Shown piece after piece: positions 11,966-22,542 of a stretch of 64,000 nucleotides of DNA. The DNA comes from Carex sylvatica. Taxonomy: Eukaryota; Streptophyta; Magnoliopsida; Poales; Cyperaceae. Both the position numbers and the translations under genes were made by a program. The notes beneath the pieces are model-generated. The model had not been told where the DNA came from. It did no database searches and saw only the letters and a list, made by a program, of their open reading frames with translations. The first letter of the stretch is position 1. Each line of letters opens with the position of its first letter. The stretch lies in assembly GCA_964058845.1 (NCBI GenBank), contig CAXKVR010000141.1, forward strand, positions 1-64,000, given 5' to 3'.

Positions 11966-12236
11966 GTAATTTTTTTTTACATTGAGAAATCTAACTATGA
12001 ATACTAACAAGTAAGGGTGTTTATTGGATATCAAAATTCTCCGCTCTAACATTTTTGCAATGTGCATGCCCTTTATTATTGATCTATTCAGGGAAATTGG
12101 ATTATGATTGAATGGTTAAATTGTTATCTTTTAGTTTTTTTGCATGTTAGTCCTTGCAATATCAAATTTATGTTAAGGTTGATTTATATTTTTGAAATGT
12201 TAATTTATTGTTGCAAATTTCAGATTTATGTTATTT

Positions 12237-13267
12237 GTTATTTAATTTAAGTTCTAAGCAACACTCTGGTAGTATCTTCATATGGTAAGAGAAGATGGTA
12301 GTTGTAACAATAATACAACAATACAATTCAAGGTCTTTGCTGCACTCTAGCAGTGTCTCAAAATTATAAAGGAAGATGGGAGTTGCAACCCAAATACAAC
12401 ACTCCAATTGAAGGTATTTGCAGCATACTAGTAGTGTCTCCATATGGCAAGATAAGATAGTTATTGCAACCCTATTACAACAGTCCAGATGAAGGAGTTT
12501 GTTGGACTATAATAGTGTCTTCATATGGAATGACAACAGGGTAATTGCAACTCTAACACAACACTCCAATTGAAGGTCTTTGTAGCACTCTAGTAGTATC
12601 TTCATATAGCAAGAGAAGAGGGTAGTAGCAACCCTAATACAACACTTCAATTGAAGGTCTTTGCAGCACTCTAGTAGTGCCTTCAAATGGTAAGGGAAGA
12701 GGGTAGTTACAACCCTAATACAACACTCCAATTGAAGGTCTTTGCAGCATACTAGTAGTTTCTCCATATGGCAAGAGAAGAGGGAGGGTGCAACTCAACA
12801 CTCCAGTTAAAGGAGTTTGCAGCACTCTTGGTTTGTCTCCATATGGCAAGAGAAGAGGGTAGTTATAACCTTATTACAACACTCCACTTGAAGGAGTTTG
12901 CAGCATTCTAATAGTGTCTTCTTATGGTAAGAGAAGAGGGTGTTGCAACCCTAATACAACACTCCAATTAAAGGTCTTTATAGCACTCTAGTAGTATTTT
13001 CATATAGCAAGAGAAGAGGGTAGCAACCTTAATGCAACACTCCAATTGAAGGTCTTTGCAACACACTAGTACTGTCTTCAAATAGTAAAGGATATGGCTA
13101 GTTGCAATCCTAATAGAACACTCCAATTGAAATTCTTTGCAGCACACTAGTACTGGCTCAATATGGCAAGAGAAGAGGGAGGTTGCAACCCTATTATAAT
13201 ACTCCAATTGATGATCTTTGCAACACTCTAGTTGTGTCTCTAAATGGGAAGGAAATAGGTTGGTTGC
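12237..13267 (-). repeat. 81-bp satellite, minus orientation
   Basis: About 12-13 reverse-oriented monomers of the second subfamily (ACACTCCAATTGAAGGTC, TTTGCAGCACTCTAGTAG, CTTCATATGGCAAGAGAAG), individually diverged and with no HOR visible. Read on the minus strand, the same 27-codon frame as in the plus array stays open for 60-86 codons at a time. The array is cut at 13267 by an LTR. Confidence 0.93.
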
Positions 13268-14663
13268 TGATATCTCACAAACTTATCTATATTCCGACCC
13301 ATATTTTGTACCAAAACCTGTGTTTAGAACCATTAAATCGGTCGTATTTCATTGAATATCTATAAAATATGGTACTGCTACAAGTTTGTTCTTATTTTGC
13401 AGGAATCGGTTGAAATCGAGGAGAAATCTAGATTTGAGAAGTTTTGACATGAGCCGTACAACATCTTCTCCGGGCCATATTAGCCTCGACTCGATCACCA
13501 ATCCGACCACTGACTCGACCACAGAAGAAACACAGGCACACGGGCCGTGTCAACTTCGACACGGGCCGTGTTAAGCATTTTCAGAAACATATCCAGAATT
13601 TGGAAACAATGCATATTGAAGGAAGGTCGGCAATCACTCCATATAAGCGAGATTTCTTGCACCAGAGAGGACATTCAGACTATTCTGGACCAAACCTAGG
13701 GTTTGGGAGCGACGGCTCGGCTTGGAGACAAATTAGAGAGGAAAATGCGAGTTTTGCGAGGAATCTTCTTCGTTCTTCGAGTTTTGCCGTGAACTCCATT
13801 ATCTTTATGTCTTTTATTTGCTTTTTTGATTATTTTAGATTAGGCTTTTTAGTTTCTAGGGTAATGTTGTAGTCGAATACTTTGTTTACTTGCTAGTTAT
13901 TTGATTAGGTGTTGTTTTTTTTGTTGGCTTGCTTGAGTAATATTTTAATTGCTTATCTGTGTTTGTTTGATTATTATTTGGTTTTACCACTAGATGTGGC
14001 CACGTCTATAAGGTACTGTGTCAAATTTGATCTTTCAACCAGACTAAGTATCTGAGGTAAGAATTCGAGCCGTGAGGTTAGACCCAATAGTAACCAAGAG
14101 GTGAACTTTTCATATATCGAGATATTATGGATACCTTTAGTAAACCAAACAAATGACTTAGGTAATTCAAACCAATAAATGAGAGTTGATGTTAGAACCC
14201 TGAGAGGACTAAATTGCAATTCCATTATCGAGTTTATTAAACCAATAAACGAGAGTTGAGGTTCAGGAACATCAGGTACGGTCAGTTTACCCTACACAAA
14301 GTCAATCAGTGCAGAAATCAGATAACAACAGTATTTACCCGAAGCTGACATGGACCGTGTAAGAAACTACACGGGGCATGTCAATCGAGAGACAGAGCTG
14401 CAGATGAGTCAGAAATCCTGAAAACCTTTTTATTGTTATTAAACAAAACCCAAAAATATTTATTGTTTTGAATATTTATATTTATCTGTTTAAAAACCCA
14501 AAACCACTTTTTGCATAAATTTTAGGGTTTATTTAATCTAAGTAAAGTCCAGTTAAGCTTCAACTGTCCATGTGGATCGATACCTAATAATACTGTGCAA
14601 TTAGGATTGTACACTTACAATCTGAGTCGGAAGTGTAATCAAGGTTAAAAGGTATAGCCTGAT
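13268..14663 (+). mobile_element. Athila-type LTR, 3'-truncated
   Basis: Starts TGATATCTCACAAAC directly against the satellite. It is clearly related along its length to the 5' LTR at 54561-56350: shared segments include CCATATTTTGTACCAAAACC near 13300, the GATCTTTCAACCAGACTAAG segment near 14030, and GGTTAAAAGGTATAGC near 14643. The last 60 bp or so of the LTR are missing; at about 14664 the sequence switches straight into SIRE gag. It has single dyad words (CACACGGGCCGTGT type at 13535-13570 and ACATGGACCGTGT near 14350) but no 21-bp minisatellite, unlike its relative. No internal Athila sequence follows, so this is a truncated solo-type LTR. Confidence 0.8.
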
Positions 14664-16214
14664 TTCGAAAGAAAATACAACAAGGAAAGAGAAGAGAAAA
14701 GCAAACGAGTAATGTATTTTGCTTGCCATAGAGAAGGTCACACCATCCAAACTTGCTTCAAACTATTTCCTCAATTGAAAAATGTGGATGGTGAAGGGCA
14801 ACAAGATAGAAGACCAAGGCAAAAGTACGAAGGATACAAAGGCAAAAATAAGGCTAAAGTAATGCAAGCATTGTTCTCGGATGATAGCGAGGTGGAGCAA
14901 TCCGACCTGGAGTCGGAGGATGAAAAAGAGATCAACCTTGCATTGATGGCAAGTGTAGATGAAGATTTCTCTACATTCGACATGGACTCAATTATTGCAA
15001 ACAAGAACATCACCGATGAGACTACCATCAACTTTCTCATGGATCTTGCTAAATCAAGATACACCAAGAAGGAAGATGGTGAGATTGATGCATGAACAAG
15101 CCTTGCTAATGAGGTACATTCGAACCTTAGTCTTGATGGTTATGAAACCGAAATTGAATTTGACAATGAAATTGAGGTTGGTGAAGAATATAGTGGAATA
15201 ATTGATGAAGCCAATTACATAATTACCAAGACAAGCAATTTCACCAATAAAATTCTAACACGGTATGATGATGAAACTAGGTGGCAATCTCTCCTTGATG
15301 AGTCAAATAGAGTCTTGATTGAAAATGAAGGTATTATTCAAAAATTAATTGCTAAAAATAACAAGTTAGAATGTGAGATTAGGAATTTAAAATTATCACA
15401 TATAGGTGAAATAGGCATATTAAAAGTGAAAATTCAAACTCATGAGACTGAAATAAGGGCATTAAGATCTCATAGTGAATCTTCAAATGTCACTAGTCTA
15501 GATCCGTACTATGTGGATAAATTGATCAATGGCCAATCTTATCGCAAAATTGACAAAATTGGTCTTGGATTCGAGAAGGGTAAATCCTCATTTGAATCTA
15601 ACTGCATACAAGGCCCGAAAAGAAAAGGAGAGCATTCTCAAATGTCAACTAAGGTTCATGAACAAAAATCTTTGAAAAAGCTTAATTTTGATTGTAAGGA
15701 GTATACTTCATTCCAATTCCACACCAAGAATGGTAATACACCCTTGCAAAAGAAATTGAGCAAAGAAAATACTTCTCAATCCTCAAATGCTAAACCAAAT
15801 CATGCATTTAAGTATAAATATAGTCATAAAAATTATAAGAACAAAAATATTTTGCAAAGTAATGATAGGAACACTTTTAATCCAAAAGGGTCCAACAAAA
15901 CTTATTTCAAGGGACCCGATGGATGGTTTTATGAACTTAAAAATAAAAATAGTTTCCAAAATCATACTCAAAGAAATAGTTTATCAAGAGATGTTCCCCA
16001 ACATCACAAAAGATCATCTAAAGTTGCAAAGAAGTCCTTTAGTACACACAATAATAATTTGCATGAAGTAAAATACCAATACCCTTCCACTTTCAAACAA
16101 GATTCTACTTCTCAAAAACCATCAATTACATTGTGTAATTATTGTTGTAAAATTGGCCTCACCTCTTTAGAATGTAGATTTAGGAATGCTTACAACAAAC
16201 AAAATGTTGTTTGA
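14664..16214 (+). pseudogene. SIRE gag, C-terminal part
   Basis: One frame runs from the fusion point to 16214. The start is a basic stretch leading into a zinc knuckle, ACHREGHTIQTC, where the second Cys, His and third Cys of CX2CX4HX4C are present but the first Cys is Tyr. An acidic serine-rich segment (about 14880-14970) follows, then a coiled-coil-like stretch near 15330-15480 (KLIAKNNKLECEIRNLKL), then a long Lys/Asn/Ser-rich basic tail. Stops: TGA at 15093-15095 and TGA at 16212-16214; the latter interrupts a segment where relatives usually have Trp before VPK. The N-terminal capsid-like half is missing. In a live element this protein would form the cytoplasmic particle and bind RNA. 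Confidence 0.8.
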
Positions 16215-16280
16215 GTTCCTAAAGCTAATTTAGCTTAGATAAACACTTAATCTCCTCTAACTTATTCAAATTGCCAAAAA

Positions 16281-16295
16281 CAAAGGGGGAGATTA
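16281..16295 (+). other. Internal polypurine-tract-like copy
   Basis: CAAAGGGGGAGATTA lies between gag and protease and matches the 3' polypurine tract (22526-22542) apart from one A. It sits in a short non-coding stretch (16215-16350) that also separates the gag and protease frames. Confidence 0.5.
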
Positions 16296-16350
16296 AAAAC
16301 AAGGTATATGTTAGTTACTATTTCAACAATAACTAATATATACTTTGTAG

Positions 16351-17595
16351 GTGTGTTTGATTACAACTCAAAAGGAAAGTGCTTGGATCATTGATAGTGG
16401 ATGCTCACACCATATGACCGGTGATAAATCTATTTTTAAACTCTTAGAACCATATGATGGGGGTACAGTTACCTTTGAAAATAATCAAAGGAAGAGCTCT
16501 ATTATTGGAATAGGCTCAATTGGTAACCAACACTTGATCATATCCAATGTATACCTTGTTGATGGGTTAAACAACTTACTTAGCGTTAGTAAGTTATGCG
16601 ACTCCGGTTATTATGCAAAATTTGATATCAATGCTTGTCACATAGTTAGGTCTTCGGATGATGCTTTAATATACTCGGGTAAAAGAAAGGAAAATATTTA
16701 TTACTTGTACTTTACCCATTTTGATTCCGGTGAGACTTGCCTAAGTGCCATATCAAATGGATCTAGATTATGACATCGTAGACTATGTCATGTTTCAATT
16801 GATACCATTAGAAAATTGGTTAAATTAGACCTAGTTCATGGGTTACTAACATATAAACTAGAACTTGAAGGATTATGTGATGCATGTGTTCAAGGTAAAA
16901 CAAACCAAGAGTAGTTTTAAATCCAAAGACATGGTTTCAACCAATGAACCCCTACAATTACTACACATGGACTTATTTGGATCTATTAGTGTACCAACTT
17001 TGGCCAAAAAGAAATATGCATATGTGATTGTAGATGATTATAGTCGTTTTACTTGGGTTTTGTTCTTACAACACAAGGATGAAGCAATTAGTAATTTCAT
17101 TGAATTTTGCAAACGTGTTGAAAATGAAAAGGGATAAAAAATTATTAGGATTAGAAGTGATCATGGGGGGAAATTTGAAAATGCAAAATTTGATCAACTA
17201 TGCTCTAAAAGGGGATATAAACATGAGTATTCGGCTCCTCGCACACTTCAACAAAATGGGGTAGTTGAGAGAAAAAACCGAACCCTAGTTGAGCTTGCCC
17301 GTATCATGCTTAATGAATACTCCTTACCTAAAAGGCTGAAGCCGTTAATACGGCATGCTACGTGGTAAATCGCGTAAGCATAAGGTCTATTTTGAATAAA
17401 ACATCTTATGAGCTATGGAAGGGGGTATAAGCCAAAAATATCTCATTTTAAAGTATTTGGGTCTAAATGCTTCATTCTTGATGAATCCCCTAGAGTAACA
17501 AATTTTAATTCTAAATCAATTGAGGGAGTGTTTGTAGGGTATTCAATATCAAGTAAAGCTATAGAATATACACAACATCACAACGGATTGTTATA
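16351..17595 (+). pseudogene. SIRE protease and integrase, disrupted
   Basis: The protease motif WIIDSGCSHHMTGD lies at about 16384-16425 (active site DSG). It is followed by a GAG-pre-integrase zinc segment with HRRLCH and CDAC (near 16775-16890) and the integrase core. Core signatures: HMDLFG near 16970, DDYSRFTWV near 17030, SDHGG near 17158, and NGVVERKNR near 17255. These supply the D-D-E residues, and the FKVFGSKCF segment near 17450 is a copia integrase C-terminal feature. Lesions: TGA at 16771-16773 (Trp position), an extra A near 16900 that shifts frame, TAA near 17136, and further breaks near 17340-17430. The integrase would insert the cDNA; this copy cannot make it. Confidence 0.82.
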
Positions 17596-19526
17596 GAATT
17601 TGTGCATGTTAAATTTGATGAAGGTGCTAATCAAAAGGTCGAGCAAGGTATTCAAATTGTAGGTATTGAAGTCCCAACTCTTGACCAAGATGAAATCGAG
17701 GCAAGCACCGACACAATTGAGAATCAATCCAATCGGGTTCAACCCGAAATGGATGGAACAAATGTTGAGGTGGATCTAATTGTGATAGATGCAACCAATA
17801 TAGAGACGGATCCAATAGTTTATGGTATGCAAACCGAAGAGATACACCTCCACGAATTGAGTATCAAATTCCCAAAGACCTAAGGGAAGTACCTTCTCAT
17901 CCTCTCTCTAATGTAATTGGGGATCCAAGGGAAAGGGTTAAGACAAGGTCCGGATTAAATCAAATGATCGGACATTGTGCATTTGTATCTCATATTGAAC
18001 CTAAAAATTTTAAAGATGCAAATGTAGATCCTAGTTGGATTTGTGCCATGCAAGAAAAACTTGCTCAATTTAAAAGGAACAAAGTTTGGGAACTTGTACC
18101 TAAACCAAATGAAAGAATGATAATAGGTACTAAATGGGTCTTTAGAAATAAAAAGGATGAGGATGGAAATGTTATAAGAAACAAAACTAGATTGGTAGCT
18201 CAAGGGTACAAGCAACAAGAAGGTATTGATTTTGAAGAAACCTTTGCACCCGTAACTTGTCTAGAATCCATTAGAATGCTTTTAGCATATGCCTCAAATA
18301 AAAATTTCAAACTATTTCAAATGGATGTTAAAAGTGCATTTTTGAATGGATTCATAGATGAGGAAGTATATGTGAACCAACCACAAGGCTTTGTTGATTC
18401 CACATTTCCTACTCATGTTTATAGACTCACCAAAGCACTCTATGGACTCAAACAAGCCCCAAGGACATGGTATGGTAGACTAAGTTCCTTTCTAATTGAA
18501 AATAAATTTGTTAGAGGAGAAAATGATACAACTCTTTTCACTAAGAAAAGAGATGGATCACTATTGGTGGTGCAAATTTATGTAGATGACATAATTTTTT
18601 GTTCACCTAATGCGGCACTTGCCGAGGAATTTTCTTCTCTTATGAGTAGTGAATTTGAGATGAGCATGATGGGTGAATTAAATTTCTTCTTGGGACTTCA
18701 AATCAAGCTACTCTTGGAAGGCATATTTGTGAGCCAAACCAAGTATGCGAAGGAATTGATTAAGAAGTTTGGAATGACCGAAAGCAATACGAGCAAGACA
18801 CCTATGGCAACCAATGCAAATCTTGACTCGGATCCAAACGACACATCGATTGACATCACTCAATACCGAGCTATGATAGGTAGCATACTCTATTTAACCG
18901 CTAGTAGACCCGATATAATGTTTGCGGTATGTCTATATGCTAGGTATCAAGCAAATCCCAAAGAATTGCACTTGAAAACCGTTAAAATAATACTTAAATA
19001 TGTCAATGGTAGTTTAAATTTGTGATTATGGTATGACAAACAATCGAATTTAGACTTGATAGGATATGCCGATGCCGATTTTGCCAGAGACCGAATGGAT
19101 AGAAAAAGTACAAGTTGTACATACCAATTCATTGGTGGATCACTTGTCTCATGGTCGAGTCGCAAACAAACCTCGGTTGCCCTTTCCACAACGGAAGCCG
19201 AGTATGTTGCGGCCGGTAATTGTTGCACACAAATTCTTTGGATGATCTAAAGTCTAAATGATTATGAAATTTGCTTCCGCAACGTACTAATAATGTGTGA
19301 CAATACTAGTGCCATAATCATATCAAAAAATCCGATTCTTCATTCTAGAACCAAGCACATAGAAATAAGGCATCATTTTATAAGGGATCACATTGAGAAA
19401 GGTGAAATAGAACTCATATATATCGATACCAAAAATCAAATTGCCGATATATTTATAAAACCCTTGAATACTCAACAACACAATGAATTAAGGTTCAAAT
19501 TAGGCATGCTAGAACTTAGAGAATAA
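17596..19526 (+). pseudogene. SIRE reverse transcriptase and RNase H
   Basis: The RT domain is open from 17964 to 19025. [13 protein letters not shown] (near 18130), [15 protein letters not shown] (near 18190), [11 protein letters not shown] (near 18318) and the catalytic YVDDIIF (near 18580) are all intact, as is [10 protein letters not shown]. RNase H follows in the same frame: DADFARDRMDRKSTS near 19066, STTEAEYVAA near 19190, and SRTKHIEIRHHFIRD near 19342. Two in-frame stops split it: TGA at 19023-19025 and TAA near 19248. The linker 17596-17960 is acidic and low complexity. RT sequence and gene order place the element in Ty1/copia, SIRE lineage. The RT itself is nearly complete, so this copy died later than its gag. 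Confidence 0.88.
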
Positions 19527-20157
19527 GGCATATTAAATCCTCACTTCAAAAGAATTCATAGCAAATCAAAACAGTTCATTTTAAGACTTGTCTGCCAAAG
19601 CAAAACGTTGGTAACGTTTATAAAACGTTATAACATTTTCATCAAATGTACTCAATTAACTGGCAATACAGGTAAAACGTTGGTAACGTTTAATAAATCG
19701 TTGTAACATTTTAATCAAATACAAGCAAAATAGAGAAAACGTTATAACGATTAGATAACCGTTGGTAACGATTTAAATCAAATGTTGAAAATCTGAGAAA
19801 TGAAATATTTGGTAAAAAGGTCGTTTCGAGTCAGTGCTAAACGTTACATAACAATTTGAAATCGTTGTAATGTTTCAAGGAAATCATGTAGTATTTGAGT
19901 AAAACGTTGGTAACATTTGTACAAACGTTGTATACAAATATTAGTAACGTTTCATAAAACGTTGATAACGATTTAAATCAAATGTTAAAAATCTGAGAAA
20001 TAGAATTTTTGGCAAAATATCATTTCGAGTTAGTGCTAAACGTTATGTAACGTTTTTGAAAACGTTATAACGTTTTAGAGAAATCATGCAGTAATTAAGA
20101 AAATGTTGGTAACGTTTTATAAACCGTTGTAACATTTTAAGCGAAAAATACACTTAA
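19527..20157 (+). repeat. Spacer filled with AACGTT-type words
   Basis: Non-coding pol-env spacer packed with variants of AACGTTGGTAACGTTT and AACGTTATAACG, I judge about twenty, built on the palindrome AACGTT. A roughly 200-bp tandem duplication lies inside it: GATTTAAATCAAATGTT near 19770 and again near 19970, each followed by a similar AATCTGAGAAAT, TTTCGAGT and GCTAAACGTTA series. The same words fill the 3' LTR at 22765-23310. Confidence 0.8.
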
Positions 20158-20528
20158 ATGGATCCAAACCCATCCCTTCCTTCTCTTTTCCCCTCACGCC
20201 TCATCTCTTCCTTTCTTTCTCTCCTTCTCTCTTTCTCCACCGTTCTCTCTCTCTCCTCTTACTTCGGCCATCTCTCTCAACCAAATCAAGAGATTTTTTC
20301 AGATTTCTCTTCTCCTCTCTTCCCTCTACCCGAATCTACCCTTAAATTCAAGTTTCTCTCTCTCTCCTCTGTTCTCCAAAAACCCTAACCGAAACCCTAG
20401 GTTGAATTTCGGCGATCCGACCGTTCGATCGAAGATTCGACTTCACCACTACGCTTCAAGTCTCCTTCTCTTCTTGGATTGGTGCTTATTTCTTCAATCG
20501 GTAATTTCTCAATTTTAACCCAATCTAA
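20158..20528 (+). promoter_or_regulatory. Gene-like CT-rich leader before the env-like ORF
   Basis: Dense CT-rich stretch (20165-20390) followed by AAAAACCCTAACCG and AAACCCTAGG near 20380-20400. These match the plant telo-box core AAACCCTA found in many plant 5' leaders. The env-like ATG follows at 20529. A 76-codon frame here is Ser/Leu-rich and looks like translated leader rather than a protein. An internal promoter or acceptor for a separate env-like mRNA is an inference. Confidence 0.45.
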
Positions 20529-21873
20529 TGGCTCCAAAGAAAAGTACATCTAAGGGTAAGAAAAGATTCCGATTAGGAAGTAAGGAAGGTTAAGGTAGCG
20601 GTGCAAACCTTGAACTAAACTTTGAGTTTGATCAAACCAACCAATACTTATTTCGGAATGCAACGGGATATGAGAATTTCATGTTCAATTTTAAGAACTG
20701 ACATTTATCGAATTGCTACTATTTTAATAAGGCATCGGTTACCTTTCGTCAACCCGAAGTGATAAAATAATTGAGTTTATAAATCATTGGAAGTGAGAAC
20801 CAATCTTGACCGCTTATGAACCTTATACCGAACTTCTTACCCAAACCTTCTATGCCAATCTCATAAGCAAGAAAAATCCATTCTATCTCACTACTTGGGT
20901 ATGCGGGAAAGAAATTCATCTCTCATTTGAGAATGTGGCACAATGGCTTGAATTGCCGAATGAGGGTGAGGAAGCATATCTCTTGAGGGGTTGGACTCAT
21001 ATGGCCGTTGATACGGCCAATAATTGTAAGAAATGGTTTGACCGAAATAACATCGGTGGTGGTTCAGTCTATGTATCTCATCTTCCATCAATGCATAGAT
21101 TGCTCTTCCTATTCATCAATAACATCATTGTCCCTAAATCCACCATTAAAACCAACCTTGAATGGGGTCCCATGTACTATCTACACCATCTCATTCAAAA
21201 GGATGACAAACAATTCAACATCCCATACATCATCCTTCGCCACATGCAATTCGCTCTTGGAAGCACGGTGGCTCACTTGCCATATGCTCATCTCGTTCAT
21301 AAAATCATTCGGACAAATGGTATTGAAATATCGGAGGACCAACACTTCTCTTTCCCGACTAACTTGGTTTCTCAGTTAACCAAGATAAATTGGGTTCTAG
21401 TTACTTCCACTTCAGGTCTAATGCACTATGCTCCCGATCAACGGGATATAAATCAGTAGATCAATAGGCTAAATGCTCTTCCCAATCAATATTGGAATCC
21501 CGAACAACATGAACAACAAGAAGACTCGGAACAAGACCCACCATACCATGATCAATTCCCTCAACAATTTCTAATACCGGGCGAATATTAACCACCTCAA
21601 GGCACCGAAGCACAAATGGCTTGGATTTGCCAACAACTCTATGCACAACGTATGCAGGCTCAAGAGTTTAGAATCGAAATGAGAAACGAGATGAGGAACA
21701 TACGCGATCGAGTCGACCTCAATGCAAGAAACATTGGCTTTCTTCGTGACTCACAATCGAGTCTCACATCTCGATTCATAGCGGTGTATGGAGTTGCTTC
21801 AAGTGCTTCGGATCCTATAGAAGAAGAGAAACCTCAACCCGCTGATCCATCACGTCAACGAGGCAACGAGTAG
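20529..21873 (+). pseudogene. SIRE env-like ORF, decayed
   Basis: The likely start is ATG 20529 (MAPKKSTSKGKKRF), followed quickly by stops and a frame change. The best-preserved block is 20806-21459 (217 codons, TAYEPYTELLTQTFYANL to YAPDQRDINQ). It resembles the plant-transposon protein domain often found 3' of pol in SIRE elements, though I name it from memory of the family. A stop separates it from 21616-21873, a charged segment with a coiled-coil look (MQAQEFRIEMRNEMRNIRD). Lesions: TAA near 20590, TGA near 20794 (a probable Trp codon), TAG near 21457, TAA near 21588. I see no clear signal peptide or membrane segment. Its role in retrotransposition is unknown. Confidence 0.65.
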
Positions 21874-22525
21874 CTAATTTTGCAATTTAAATCTAATTTG
21901 TTAATTTGGTTGCTATGAACTTTTACTCTCTTAGTTGCATGTTTAATTTGAACGTTAATTAGATTTTAAATTGTAATGTGAATTGTTTGAATTGCTTGTG
22001 TTTTGTTGAAATTTGATGAATTGTGGATTTTAAGGGTTAAATTGCATAATTGTTATATCTTATGAATTGTGAACTTTTGATAGGATTAAAATGCAAAAAT
22101 GTCATTTGCATGAATTACTTGAATTGATATAAATTTGTTGATGGATGATTATATGTATAATTTGTAGGAAGTGATGTAAGAAGTGATATAAATATGTATG
22201 ATTTGATAACTTGTCGAGGGTTAAATTGCAAAATTGTTGAATGTCTGTACTTGTATATCTTGGAACCTCGATAAGTTATATGGAATGTTGAATCGCATCA
22301 AATGAATTGAATTGTGTGCATGTAAATATGTATGAATTGATAAATCGAATAACAATTTTGGTTTTTGGAAGAATATACCATCAATTATAATTTATCGGTA
22401 TAATATTACAAAATTGAGGTGGAGTGCATGTTTTGAGGGGAAGGGGGAGAAATTGGTACCAATGGCTAGACAAATGCAAATCTTGAATCATGCATTTACT
22501 CGCATTGTATGTTTTTGCAAATCGT
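21874..22525 (+). other. SIRE 3' non-coding region
   Basis: AT-rich stretch with repeated ATTGAATTG and TAAATTGCA phrases and no open frame of note. A purine-rich GAGGGGAAGGGGGAGAAA lies at about 22435-22452 and resembles a second polypurine tract upstream of the functional one. Confidence 0.6.
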
Positions 22526-22542
22526 CAAAAGGGGGAGATTAT
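22526..22542 (+). other. SIRE polypurine tract
   Basis: CAAAAGGGGGAGATTAT immediately 5' of the LTR start TGGTTGTAGC. This is the expected primer site for plus-strand DNA synthesis. Confidence 0.8.

Larger units (their letters stand above)
11095..12236 (+). other. Gene-like insert between satellite blocks
   Basis: Non-repetitive stretch with minus-oriented satellite on both sides. It opens with AT-rich DNA, then a CT-rich tract (11260-11350) like a plant 5' leader, then a strong donor-like CAG/GTAAGG at 11354/11355. A TTGTACAG acceptor-like site ends at 11738, an open exon follows, and a second donor-like site lies at 11966. The right part (11970-12236) is AT-rich with nothing recognisable. 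I found no convincing terminal inverted repeat or target duplication. The satellite phase on the two sides overlaps by about 35 bp, so this is not a clean insertion. It could be a captured gene piece in a degraded DNA transposon or a duplicated genomic segment. Confidence 0.5.

Noticed and set aside
20158..20388. 76-codon Ser/Leu-rich ORF before the SIRE env-like gene
   Set aside because: Composition follows the CT-rich leader; the telo-box motifs at its end fit untranslated leader better than coding sequence.
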